The notes under the pieces: generated by a model
What the model saw: the letters and a program-made list of their open reading frames with translations, nothing else
Database searches by the model: none
Told to the model about the DNA's origin: nothing
Translations under genes and position numbers: made by a program
Shown here: positions 42,256 through 50,280 of the stretch, one piece after another
Layout: every line of letters begins with the position of its first letter
How positions within the stretch are numbered: the first letter of the stretch is position 1
NCBI GenBank assembly: GCA_963836405.1
Contig: CAWIJL010000007.1
Span: forward strand, 248,001-312,000
Reading direction: 5' to 3'
DNA length: 64,000 nucleotides
Source of the DNA: CAWIJJ01 sp963836405
GTDB taxonomy: Bacteria; Acidobacteriota; Terriglobia; Bryobacterales; Bryobacteraceae

Positions 42256-44606
42256 CCTGTGTCCCGTTGCTGGCAGTGTTGTTCCTGCTGGCCGGCACCG
42301 GCAGTGCCGCGCCCCCCGTCCGCACCCTCACCTTGCAGCAGTTGAACCAGCGCGACCCGGATGCCGGGTTCGCTCCCCTGCACCTCGGCGAGCAAGTTCA
42401 GATTCAAGGCGTTGTCAACAGCGCCATTCACAGCTTCCGGAATTACCAGATCGTCTCCATCCAGGATTCGGACTGGGGCGCGTTCCTTCTGCTGCCGGCC
42501 GGAGATTCACGCCTCGCCTCCACCCTGCCCGGCGACGAAATCCGCGTCACCGGCGAGGTCGCTCTCCAGGATGGCGTCGGCATGGTCAAGCCATCCGAAA
42601 TCGAACGCGTCGGCCACCGCGCTCCACCGGTCCCCGTCTCGGTTTCCCTCCGCGAGCTTTCCGGATTCCGCAACCTCGGCCGGCTGGTTCGAACCAGTGG
42701 AAGAATCACCGCCACCGGGGAGACACCCAACGGCAGCTACGTGAAGCTCGAGCTGCCCGCCCCCATTACCGTTTTCCTGCCCCGCTCTTCGCTAAATCCG
42801 CCGTTGATCACCGGCCTCGACATCCACTCCCAGGTCATGGTCACCGGAGTAGGCTTTCAATATTGCACCAGCACGCCCTACGACCGTTACTTCCAGATTC
42901 TGGTGCACAACCCCTCGGAAGTCGCCGCTTCCGTTTCGGATTTCCGCTTAACCGCGGCGCTGATCGTCGCCGTGGCGGCCCTGGTTCTCTTGGGCATCTT
43001 CCTGTTCTGGAATCGCGAACGCCGTTCCGCCAGCCAACGCGAGCGGCTCCGCAAATCCTATCAGCTCGGCGAAGAGCTGTTGAGCGCTTCCTCCACCGGG
43101 ATGATTCTGGAGCGGCTCTCCGAATCCCTGCCCGCCATCCTGGGCGTCAGCGGCGTCCAGCTCTACGTGCACAACCGGTCGGCCAAGTCCCTGGACGCGG
43201 TCCCTCACCCGAACCAGGAGATCGTCGCCATCTCGCTCTCCGCTCCCCCCGGCGGCCCCCGCTCCGGCGCCGTCGCCTGCTTCCACTACCGCACCCTGCT
43301 CGTCATCCCGGACCTCGACCGCAGCCCGTTTCCGGCCGGCAAAGGCGCGGGTCCGCTCCCCAAGTCCCTGCTCTTCGCGCCCATGATGGCGCAGGGCGAG
43401 GTCATCGGCGTTCTCGAACTCGACCAGAACGACCGCGTCCGCGATTTCGATGCCGCCGAGCAGGAACTGGCCCAGCACTTCGCCAATCAGGTCGCCGTCG
43501 CCGTCCGCCTGCTCGATCAGCGGCTGGTCCAGGAGCAGCTCTTCCGCACCGAAAAGATGGCCGCCGTCGGCCGCCTCATCTCGGGCGTCGTCAACGAGCT
43601 GCAGACCCCTCTCGCGTCCATTTCGGATCTCGCCGGCCGCGTCCTCGAATGGTCCCGCTCAAGTCCCGCCGAGCGCGACCTGCTCACCCTCGCCGCCGAG
43701 GCCCGCAAGGCCTCCGGCATCGTCGCGCGGCTCGTCTCGTTTGCCGCCGCCGAACAGTCCGAAGCCCGCCAGGTCGGCATCGGCACCCTCCTGCATAACC
43801 TGATCGAGTTCCGTGAAGGCGATTGGAAGGCATCCGGGATCCGCGTTAAGGACCTGACCCGCAGCGAGCAGGTCACCGTGCTCGGTTCCCACGGCCAGTT
43901 GGAGCAGGTCTTCCTCAATCTTCTGGTGCACGCCGAGCAGGCCCTGGCCGAGGCCTCACAGAAAGTCATCAGCATCCGCACCAGCGTGCTCGCCAAGCGG
44001 GTTATCGTCGAGATCTCCTTCACCGCTCCCCCGGGATGGCGGAAGGCCGAAGAGACCGCCGCCGTTCTGGGCGTTACGCGCAGCGTGATCGGCGGGCACG
44101 GCGGGGAGGTCCGGCTCATCGAAAAAGGCAACGCCGAGCCCCGCTTCGAAGTGGAACTGCCGGTAGCCGGCCGCGAACGGCAGGTGGGCGCCGCTTCCCG
44201 TAACGCCGCCGCGGGCGACCCCGGCCGCAAGAATACAGCCCTCCTGATCGAACCCGACGAGGCCGCCCAACGCCAATTGGTCGCCCTGCTGACCGCCCGC
44301 GGCTACCGCGCCGTGCCCATCGAAAACGCCGACAACGGCCTCGAACTCGCCCACCGCCTCCGCTTCGACCTAGCCTTCTGTTCGGTCCACGCTCCCGGCC
44401 TCAACTGGGTCGAGCTGTCCGAGCGCATGCATTCCCGCGTCGGCGGTTTCGTCCTGGTCAGCGACGCCTACAACTCCGAACTCGCCGCCGACTTCGAAGG
44501 CGACCACCGCTTCGTCCTGTCCAAGCCCTTTCAGGAAGCCGACCTGGACCGCATCCTGGGCAACATCGAACCCACCCTGCAGGCCATCCGGCACGGCGCC
44601 GCCTGA
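42225..44606 (+). CDS. Degenerate hybrid histidine kinase-like protein (kinase and receiver residues lost)
   Basis: 793 residues. Signal peptide or first helix (PLLAVLFLLAGTGSA), a periplasmic strand-rich region to about residue 240, a transmembrane helix (LIVAVAALVLLGIFLFW, about 248-264), a GAF-like domain, then kinase-like and receiver-like domains. The H-box reads SGVVNELQTPL, with Asn457 where the phospho-accepting His is expected. The ATPase N box reads LNLLVHAEQAL (His for Asn), and the DxGxG glycine box is replaced by TAPPGW. The receiver has Ser720 (FCSVHAPGL) in place of the Asp, although the LSKPF Lys remains. So the fold is kept but phosphotransfer chemistry is gone; a scaffold or allosteric pseudokinase is the likely role. 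Overlaps the HAD gene by 31 nt. Confidence 0.85.
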   Translation: MDESPSRCRLTCVPLLAVLFLLAGTGSAAPPVRTLTLQQLNQRDPDAGFAPLHLGEQVQIQGVVNSAIHSFRNYQIVSIQDSDWGAFLLLPAGDSRLASTLPGDEIRVTGEVALQDGVGMVKPSEIERVGHRAPPVPVSVSLRELSGFRNLGRLVRTSGRITATGETPNGSYVKLELPAPITVFLPRSSLNPPLITGLDIHSQVMVTGVGFQYCTSTPYDRYFQILVHNPSEVAASVSDFRLTAALIVAVAALVLLGIFLFWNRERRSASQRERLRKSYQLGEELLSASSTGMILERLSESLPAILGVSGVQLYVHNRSAKSLDAVPHPNQEIVAISLSAPPGGPRSGAVACFHYRTLLVIPDLDRSPFPAGKGAGPLPKSLLFAPMMAQGEVIGVLELDQNDRVRDFDAAEQELAQHFANQVAVAVRLLDQRLVQEQLFRTEKMAAVGRLISGVVNELQTPLASISDLAGRVLEWSRSSPAERDLLTLAAEARKASGIVARLVSFAAAEQSEARQVGIGTLLHNLIEFREGDWKASGIRVKDLTRSEQVTVLGSHGQLEQVFLNLLVHAEQALAEASQKVISIRTSVLAKRVIVEISFTAPPGWRKAEETAAVLGVTRSVIGGHGGEVRLIEKGNAEPRFEVELPVAGRERQVGAASRNAAAGDPGRKNTALLIEPDEAAQRQLVALLTARGYRAVPIENADNGLELAHRLRFDLAFCSVHAPGLNWVELSERMHSRVGGFVLVSDAYNSELAADFEGDHRFVLSKPFQEADLDRILGNIEPTLQAIRHGAA

Positions 44607-44710
44607 ACGACGCGAGCACCGACAGTCTCCTCGGAGCCGCGACCGAAGAGAGCGGTCAACTCGCCGGCCAACCAGGCGAATAGCCCGAGCCGGTCGCTGA
44701 CACCGTGTAG

Positions 44711-44785
44711 AATATCGTCACTCTCGGTTTCGAGAAGCGCGTGCGGGGCAGCCATCGCCTGTTCCGCAAGCAGCCGTACCAAACC
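44711..44785 (+). pseudogene. hicA toxin remnant fused ahead of hicB
   Basis: The 25 codons before the hicB ATG, in the same frame, read NIVTLGFEKRVRGSHRLFRK, which matches the conserved N-terminal part of HicA toxins (LGFE..R..GSHR.F with the key His). An in-frame TAG (44708-44710) precedes it and the C-terminal half of HicA is missing. No ATG is visible. I read it as a truncated HicA. Confidence 0.5.
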
Positions 44786-44998
44786 ATGATCAAATACGAA
44801 CTCATTATCTATTGGAGCGCGGAAGACGAAGCGTTCATCGCCGAAGTGCCGGAACTCCCGGGATGCGCCGCGCATGGCGACACACAGGAAAGCGCCCTTG
44901 GCAGCGCCCAGGACGCTATTCGTCTCTGGATCGACACAGCCAAGGAGTTTGGGGATCCTGTTCCTGAACCCAAAGGGCGGCGCCTGATCTTCGCCTGA
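44786..44998 (+). CDS. hicB: HicB-family antitoxin-like protein
   Basis: 70 residues. The sequence matches the HicB partial RNase-H-fold: MIKYELIIYWSAEDEAFIAEVPELPGCAAHGDT with the classic DxAFxAxVPELPGC, then ALGSAQDAIRLWIDTAKE. In working modules HicB neutralises the HicA mRNA interferase; here the toxin is only a remnant, so this is an orphan antitoxin. It has no DNA-binding tail, unlike longer HicBs. It lies 287 bp left of an insertion sequence. Confidence 0.85.
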   Translation: MIKYELIIYWSAEDEAFIAEVPELPGCAAHGDTQESALGSAQDAIRLWIDTAKEFGDPVPEPKGRRLIFA

Positions 44999-45310
44999 CG
45001 GCTCAGGACTCGCGGCCGGCCAGTTTTCGGGCGCGCTCGCTACGAGTCGCGCGTGATCCGGGTGGGGCACACCAGAACGGGACTTCAGAGCATTTGCTTG
45101 CGGGAAGGGGATTTCGAAATAGCGACCCGCAAGCGAGTAGACAAAAACATGCCCATTTGCGGGAGTGCCACTACAGGTGCGTCAAGCCGCATACGCGAAT
45201 TGCGTGTTCGCGGCTGCGCTCGGAGCCGCTAGGTTGCGTGCTGAAGGGTCTCACAACTCCTTCGAATTCCGCATAGAGGACGGGGGACATGCCGTCCGGA
45301 AATAAACGGG

Positions 45311-46534
45311 TCAACTTCGAGGATGGAGACTGTAGTTCCAATCGCCGTGGAACTTGTCTCTCGTGAGTTGCAGCTCTGCCATCTGCCGGTCGGAAACCTT
45401 CAACCCAGCAGGGTATAGATTGGTATCCATTTTACTCTGTACCGTCAAGCCGTTCGTCGTGGTGGTCGCGGCAATCAGGTTGATGATGACCTCATGACTA
45501 ACCAGGGGCTTGCCCCGCCAGTTCTGGCTGATGAATGAGAACAGTCGGTGTTCGATTTTGTTCCACTTGCTGGTGCCTGGCGGGAAGTGGCAGACAGATA
45601 TTTCCAGCCCGGTTTCGTCAGCGAGTTGCTGCAGTTCCCACTTCCACAGTCTCACGCGTGCGCCGTTGCTGCCGCCGCAATCCGCGGTAATGAGCAATCG
45701 TTTCGCCTGCGGATAGCTGTGGCTGCCCATCCAGCGCCACCAGCGCCGGATGCTCTCCACGGCAAAGGCCGACGTGTCATGATCCACGCCCACGCTCACC
45801 CAGCCGACATTCCTCCCCAAGTCGTAGACTCCATAAGGAGCGACCTTGCCTTTGTCCGGCTCGCGCATTTGGAAGTCGTGAACCCGAACTTCCTCGGGTT
45901 GCCCCTTCAACTCCCACTCCCGCCCGGCGTTCTTGAAATCGCCCACCAATTCCTTCTTCTTGGTGTCCACCGAAATCACCGGCTCCCCCTGCTTCAGATA
46001 GCGTTTAGCCTTGCGGTTGATGTGTTCAAACTGCGCGTCCCGATCCGCATGCTGGCTCCCTTCCAGCGTTTTCTGGTTCGCCTGCAGGCTATAGTCCAGC
46101 GCATGGAGCATCTCGGCTACCGTCTGATAACTGACGGCGTGGCCCTCACCTCGCAGTTCTTCCGCCAATCTGCGCACACTCTTGCACGTCCAGCGCAACG
46201 GAGACTCCGGATCTCCACGCGTCGTGGGATCCACCAGTCGATCCAGATCCTCCAGCACCGTCCGGTCCTTCTCGATAGTCCGCTTTCTTCCAGCACCCTT
46301 CCGCCGGATGCGGACTTGCGACGCTCCAATACCGCGCGTCAGCTTCCGCTGCTTGAGCTCTTTCATTCCTTCGGTGATCGCCCGGCGCGATACTCCCGTC
46401 GCCCGCGCTACCGCCGAAACTCCCCCGTAGCCGATAGCCTCGCTCTCGGCGGCCGCTACCAAACGGCGCATTCGCTCGTCCAGGAAGGCCGACAAAGAAC
46501 GAAACCGGCGTCGAACGTCCTCGTGGTTCACCAC
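45311..46534 (-). CDS. ISAzo13-family transposase, second element
   Basis: 407 residues from GTG 46534. Same plan as the first element: helix-turn-helix VSAVARATGVSRRAITEGMKEL, RWTCKSVRRLAEEL, then SVDTKKKELVGDFKNAG, LLITADCGGSN and SKWNKIEHRLFSF supplying the DDE residues. Overall similarity to the copy at 25075 is strong in the catalytic core and weaker at the ends. Intact and probably functional. The start codon lies inside a 24-bp palindrome and 7 nt after a TATACT. Confidence 0.9.
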   Translation of the reverse strand: MVNHEDVRRRFRSLSAFLDERMRRLVAAAESEAIGYGGVSAVARATGVSRRAITEGMKELKQRKLTRGIGASQVRIRRKGAGRKRTIEKDRTVLEDLDRLVDPTTRGDPESPLRWTCKSVRRLAEELRGEGHAVSYQTVAEMLHALDYSLQANQKTLEGSQHADRDAQFEHINRKAKRYLKQGEPVISVDTKKKELVGDFKNAGREWELKGQPEEVRVHDFQMREPDKGKVAPYGVYDLGRNVGWVSVGVDHDTSAFAVESIRRWWRWMGSHSYPQAKRLLITADCGGSNGARVRLWKWELQQLADETGLEISVCHFPPGTSKWNKIEHRLFSFISQNWRGKPLVSHEVIINLIAATTTTNGLTVQSKMDTNLYPAGLKVSDRQMAELQLTRDKFHGDWNYSLHPRS

Positions 46535-46540
46535 GAGGAC
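46517..46540 (-). promoter_or_regulatory. 24-bp palindrome over the transposase start
   Basis: Arms of 11 bp (GTCCTCGTGGT / ACCACGAGGAC) flank a 2-bp centre, spanning the GTG start codon and the predicted transcription start. It could be an operator or a start-blocking mRNA hairpin limiting transposase synthesis. Confidence 0.55.
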
Positions 46541-46541
46541 A

Positions 46542-46547
46542 AGTATA
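46542..46547 (-). promoter_or_regulatory. -10-like TATACT of the second transposase
   Basis: On the minus strand TATACT ends 7 nt before GTG 46534, the same distance as in the first IS. Confidence 0.45.
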
Positions 46548-46699
46548 AAACATTCTTGCCTAAAGTTGTTCTACTAATTTCCTGACATGTCCTTAGGATA
46601 GTGGCCCAGGAATATGCGGGATTGAACCGCAGCAAGAGAAGCAAGTAAGTCGAAGCCACAACGGACAGCAAAGCTCCATCTCGCACGTCCGCGCCGTAT

Positions 46700-47581
46700 C
46701 TAACATGGAACCCTCCGTCGCCGGTCGTGTCGGCTCGTTCGCCATGGAAAACGCTTTCCGCGCCGCCACAGACAAAAGGCGAAAAACGAAGTGCCGCACA
46801 ACAGAAACGAGGAGGGCTCCGGGACCGTGCTGAATTGGCCTCCCGAAGCGGTCAGGTCGATGATCGTGTCGCCTCGTACCGGTGAATAATCCGGATAGAG
46901 AACACTGTCTCCGTTAATGTGGAACCCGACCGGCACCAGGGCAGGCGTCGGTCTTTTGGTATCGATGAAATGAAAATCGGCGATAGGCGCCGCCGCGTCC
47001 AGAACATCGGTGTCTACCACGGACGACAGGAAGCTCAGTTCGTCCATGACGACGGCTCCATTCGGAAATGCTCCGCCGCCGGCAGGAACGGCCCGGAAGA
47101 TTTCGAATCCGTCATCGAATCCGATGCCCGTGGCAGCGTCTGCTTTCACCCCCAACGATCCGACGCCTGGCCCATCCAGGAAAATGGAAATTGTTCCGGT
47201 GCCCGGAACCAGGTCGTATAGGTTCGGTCCGGTCGTCGATACCGTAAAAGCGAGGCTGGCTACTATCGAAAATTCATAAGCCGTGGGATCGCTGAAATCC
47301 AGGCCGAGGCCCGCAGCCGCCGAGAGGGCATTGGAATTTTCATCCAGGAATCCGGCTAATGTGGATTGATACAGGTTCGAGAATGTCGAACCCGGCACTC
47401 CGGTAAATCCGATCGAGATATCGCTGCCGTCCTGCCAAACCAGCGTCTGAACGCCGGTCGCGATGGGAACTATCCCACCAGGCTTGAAGATGTTCACCGT
47501 GGTGATCGGGCCGGCTTTCAACGAAACCGCAGCCAGCATGACAAGAACCATCGACATCGCAACCGCCCTGCCTTGTGTCAT
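46700..47581 (-). CDS. PEP-CTERM sorting-signal protein
   Basis: 293 residues from the ATG at 47581, chosen for its signal peptide (AMSMVLVMLAAVSLKAG) and an AAGGTGAGG upstream. The C-terminal sorting signal is VPEPSSFLLCGTSFFAFCLW followed by RRGKR, but the chain continues about 18 residues more (to RRRRVPC), longer than usual. The body is a soluble Gly/Asp/Ser-rich region of unknown fold. As with the PEP-CTERM gene at 24109, an ISAzo13 element lies just downstream, here about 108 bp away. Confidence 0.82.
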   Translation of the reverse strand: MTQGRAVAMSMVLVMLAAVSLKAGPITTVNIFKPGGIVPIATGVQTLVWQDGSDISIGFTGVPGSTFSNLYQSTLAGFLDENSNALSAAAGLGLDFSDPTAYEFSIVASLAFTVSTTGPNLYDLVPGTGTISIFLDGPGVGSLGVKADAATGIGFDDGFEIFRAVPAGGGAFPNGAVVMDELSFLSSVVDTDVLDAAAPIADFHFIDTKRPTPALVPVGFHINGDSVLYPDYSPVRGDTIIDLTASGGQFSTVPEPSSFLLCGTSFFAFCLWRRGKRFPWRTSRHDRRRRVPC

Positions 47582-47697
47582 TAGCCTCACCTTGATTGAA
47601 AACGGACCCAAGTCTAACACAACCCTCCGCCCCGGATTCAAGGGGATTGACTTCGGACAGGATTTATCCGACTATCGGGCACGCCCGGAGGTATGCC

Positions 47698-47871
47698 ATG
47701 ACGCCCATGAACGCCAACTTCCCCCCTCACGCCGACCAGAAACTCTCCGGTATCGGCGCCACCGAAGATCAGATGGATATGCGGGACACTATCCCGCAGC
47801 GCAACGACAAGTGGGGCACTAAAATCGAAGACATGGCCGGCACGGGCGAGGTGGATTCGGCCGGCGGCTAA
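47698..47871 (+). CDS. Small hydrophilic protein of unknown function
   Basis: 57 residues with a good GGAGG ribosome site 6-7 nt before the ATG. It is rich in Asp, Met, Gly and Asn, with no hydrophobic segment or known motif (ADQKLSGIGATEDQMDMRD, KWGTKIEDMAGTGE). Length and composition are compatible with a small disordered or stress-related protein. It is divergent from the PEP-CTERM gene at 47581 and convergent with the next gene. Short length keeps confidence modest. Confidence 0.55.
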   Translation: MTPMNANFPPHADQKLSGIGATEDQMDMRDTIPQRNDKWGTKIEDMAGTGEVDSAGG

Positions 47872-47885
47872 CCGCGCTCATTCAA

Positions 47886-47920
47886 AAGCCGACCGCCGAT
47901 AGCCGATAGCCGACTGCCGC
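47886..47920 (+). repeat. Heptamer array (AGCCGA type), five units
   Basis: Units AAGCCGA, CCGCCGA, TAGCCGA, TAGCCGA, CTGCCGC. It ends 22 bp from the stop codon of the minus-strand gene at 47943. Confidence 0.72.
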
Positions 47921-47942
47921 CCGCTCCGGTCCCCCGGCATTC

Positions 47943-50270
47943 TCAGCGATACAGCAGATACTTCGCGCGCGTCGCCAGGAACGGTTCGAGCGCTTCGGTA
48001 AGTGACGCCTGAATGCTTCGCGGATCTTCACCCGCCTGCATGCGCCGCACCACGTCGTCGCTGCCGATCAGCCGCTTGGACGCCGTATAGTCGATCTTCC
48101 CCGGATAAAGCTTTTCGAGCGCCACGGCCAGTTCGAGTCCCAGCCGCGAAGCGTCGAACAATTCCCGGTTGGTCAGTTGGAACCGGACGCCCTCCACCCG
48201 TTTTCCTTTGAGATTCGAATCCGCGGGCGTGAACGTGGTGGGATACAGGCGAACTCCCGGAATCATCCTCTTATTGAGATAGGCGGCCAGTTCCCGCCCG
48301 TCGATGAATTCCGCGCCCACCTGTTCGAAGGGTGAATCCGTGCCGCGGCCCACCGAATAGTTGGTCGAATATTCGAGCATCGCCAGCGCCGGATAGAGCG
48401 TGGCCGCCTTCAGGCTGCGGATATTCGGCGAAGGGTTGACCCAGGGCAGGTTGGTCGAATCCAGCCAGTCCCCGCGATTCCAATCCTGCATCGGAATCAC
48501 GGTCAGCGCCGCGCCCATTCGGTTCTCGCCGTTGAACATGCCCGCCAGTTCTCCGATCGTCATGCCGTGGCGCAGCGGCAGTCCCGCAAAATACCCCACG
48601 AAACTCGTGTTGGCCGCATCGAGCAGCGGCCCTTCCACGTGCACGCCGGTAATCGGGTTGGGCCGGTCCAGAACGTAAAACGGAATCCGCGCTTTGGCCG
48701 CCTCCTCCATCGCGTAGGCCATGGTGCTGACATACGTGTAGAAGCGCGCGCCCACGTCCTGAATGTCGAAGACCAGCACGTCGATGCCTTGGAGCGCGCG
48801 CGCCGTGGGCCGGCGGCTGTCGCCGTACAGGCTGTAGATCCCGATGCCGGTGGAGGGATCCACCGCGTCGGCGATGCCGGAGCGGTCCTCGGTGCCGGCA
48901 ATGCCGTGCTCGGGCGAGAACAGCGCGGCCACCTGTATACCCGCCTGCCGCATCGCGTCCACGTTGCGGCGGCCTTCGCGGTCGATTCCGGTCTGATTCG
49001 TAATCAGCCCCACGCGCTTGCCGGCCAGCGGCTGGAATTTCTTCGCTTCCAGCACATCGAGCCCCGTCTGCGTGTTGCCGTTGCGCGCCACCACGCGTCG
49101 CGCGCCTGGGCCCACCTGGGTTTCGTTATAGCCGGTGAGCGCGATCGTCTGCACGGTAGAACCCGTGCCGGCCGCCGCGATGGTGGCCACGTGCGCGCGC
49201 AGCGGAACCATCGACGGCAGCCCGTCGATATGCACGCTGTTGGCCAGCAGGATCACGAACGTGCGCGTGATCGGGTCGATCCAAATGGAGGTGCCGGTGA
49301 ACCCCGTGTGCCCGAACGACCCTATGGGAAACAGTTCGCCGCGGTTCGAGGAATGGGGCGAGTCGATATCCCAGCCGAGCCCGCGCAGAATCGGCTGGTC
49401 GGGCGGCGTCTGCGGCTCGGTGAACTTTCGGATGGTGAGCGGGCTGAAGACGCGCACGCCCTTCAGCTCGCCGCCGTTCAGCATCATCTGCGCGAACAGC
49501 GCCAGGTCGTCCGCCGTGGAGAACAGCCCCGCGTGCCCGGCCACGCCGCCCATGTTGCGGGCGGTGGGATCGTGCACCACGCCGCGCAACGGCAGCGAGC
49601 GTCGGTTCTCGCGCTCGGTGGGCGCAATGCGCGGGCGCAGCGAGGCCGGCGGCTGGAACATCGAATCCTTCATCCCCAGCGGGAGGAACACGTTTTCCCG
49701 GGCGTACTCGGAAACCAGCTTGCCGCTCAGACGGTGAACGATCTCGCCCAGCAGGATGAAATTGATGTCGCTGTAGACGTACCTCGTGCCCGGAGGCCCG
49801 CCGGGCGCGAACGTGCACGCGAGCTGGATGCCGCGCTGGTACCCGCTCCACGGAACCTTCAGCGGGACGTCCGGCTGGAGTCCGGAAAAATGCGTGAACA
49901 GGTTGCGCAGCGTGATATCCGACTTGCCGCCCATGAATTCCGGAATGTAGTCGGTGACTTTGTCGTTCAGCCGGAACCGTCCCTGCTCAAACAGCTTCAT
50001 CATGGAGGAAGTGGTGGCGATGACCTTGGTGAGCGAGGCGATATCGAAAATCGTGTCCACCGTCATGGGTTCGCGCACCGGGTAGAGGGCGCGGCTGCCG
50101 TAGGCTTTGCGGTAGACGATATGGTCGTTGTGCCCGACGATCACGACCGCGCCGGGAAGCTTCTTGTCGGCGATCGCGCGGTTGATCTCTTCGTCGAGCG
50201 CCGGGCCGCCGGGAAACGGCTGGGCGCACAGCACCGCCCCGAAGAAAGCGGCGCAGCAGAAAACCTTCAT
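47943..50270 (-). CDS. Fusion of class C beta-lactamase-like amidase (AmiE-like) and NamZ (DUF1343) muramidase
   Basis: 775 residues. Signal peptide VFCCAAFFGAVLCAQ. Residues about 20-400 are a serine hydrolase of the beta-lactamase class C type: SLTK (Ser79-Lys82), YSDINF (YxN-like), and GHTGFTG. Residues about 406-775 are DUF1343/NamZ: GKRVGLITNQTGIDREGRRNVD, LFSPEHGIAG, FDIQDVGARFYTYVSTM, LDRPNPI and the C-terminal LRS segment. NamZ removes N-acetylmuramic acid from peptidoglycan ends, and in Bacillus AmiE is a class-C-like amidase encoded nearby. Fusing both suggests a one-chain wall-recycling enzyme in the periplasm. Activity is inferred. Confidence 0.88.
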   Translation of the reverse strand: MKVFCCAAFFGAVLCAQPFPGGPALDEEINRAIADKKLPGAVVIVGHNDHIVYRKAYGSRALYPVREPMTVDTIFDIASLTKVIATTSSMMKLFEQGRFRLNDKVTDYIPEFMGGKSDITLRNLFTHFSGLQPDVPLKVPWSGYQRGIQLACTFAPGGPPGTRYVYSDINFILLGEIVHRLSGKLVSEYARENVFLPLGMKDSMFQPPASLRPRIAPTERENRRSLPLRGVVHDPTARNMGGVAGHAGLFSTADDLALFAQMMLNGGELKGVRVFSPLTIRKFTEPQTPPDQPILRGLGWDIDSPHSSNRGELFPIGSFGHTGFTGTSIWIDPITRTFVILLANSVHIDGLPSMVPLRAHVATIAAAGTGSTVQTIALTGYNETQVGPGARRVVARNGNTQTGLDVLEAKKFQPLAGKRVGLITNQTGIDREGRRNVDAMRQAGIQVAALFSPEHGIAGTEDRSGIADAVDPSTGIGIYSLYGDSRRPTARALQGIDVLVFDIQDVGARFYTYVSTMAYAMEEAAKARIPFYVLDRPNPITGVHVEGPLLDAANTSFVGYFAGLPLRHGMTIGELAGMFNGENRMGAALTVIPMQDWNRGDWLDSTNLPWVNPSPNIRSLKAATLYPALAMLEYSTNYSVGRGTDSPFEQVGAEFIDGRELAAYLNKRMIPGVRLYPTTFTPADSNLKGKRVEGVRFQLTNRELFDASRLGLELAVALEKLYPGKIDYTASKRLIGSDDVVRRMQAGEDPRSIQASLTEALEPFLATRAKYLLYR

Positions 50271-50280
50271 ATATCTCCCA

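Larger units (their letters stand above)
45285..46592 (-). mobile_element. ISAzo13-family insertion sequence, copy 2 (about 1308 bp)
   Basis: The ends show an imperfect inverted repeat starting GGACATG on both sides (45285-45291 and the complement at 46586-46592), with CGGAAATAAAC...CAACTT at the left matched by AGGAAATTAGT...CAACTT at the right. Outer limits are approximate and no clear target duplication is seen. It carries a second ISAzo13 transposase, clearly related to but not identical to copy 1, so this is a different element of the family. Confidence 0.7.

Noticed and set aside
45094..45276. 60-codon open frame between hicB and the second IS
   Set aside because: No ribosome site, no composition bias typical of coding DNA; the 286-bp gap is left without a gene.
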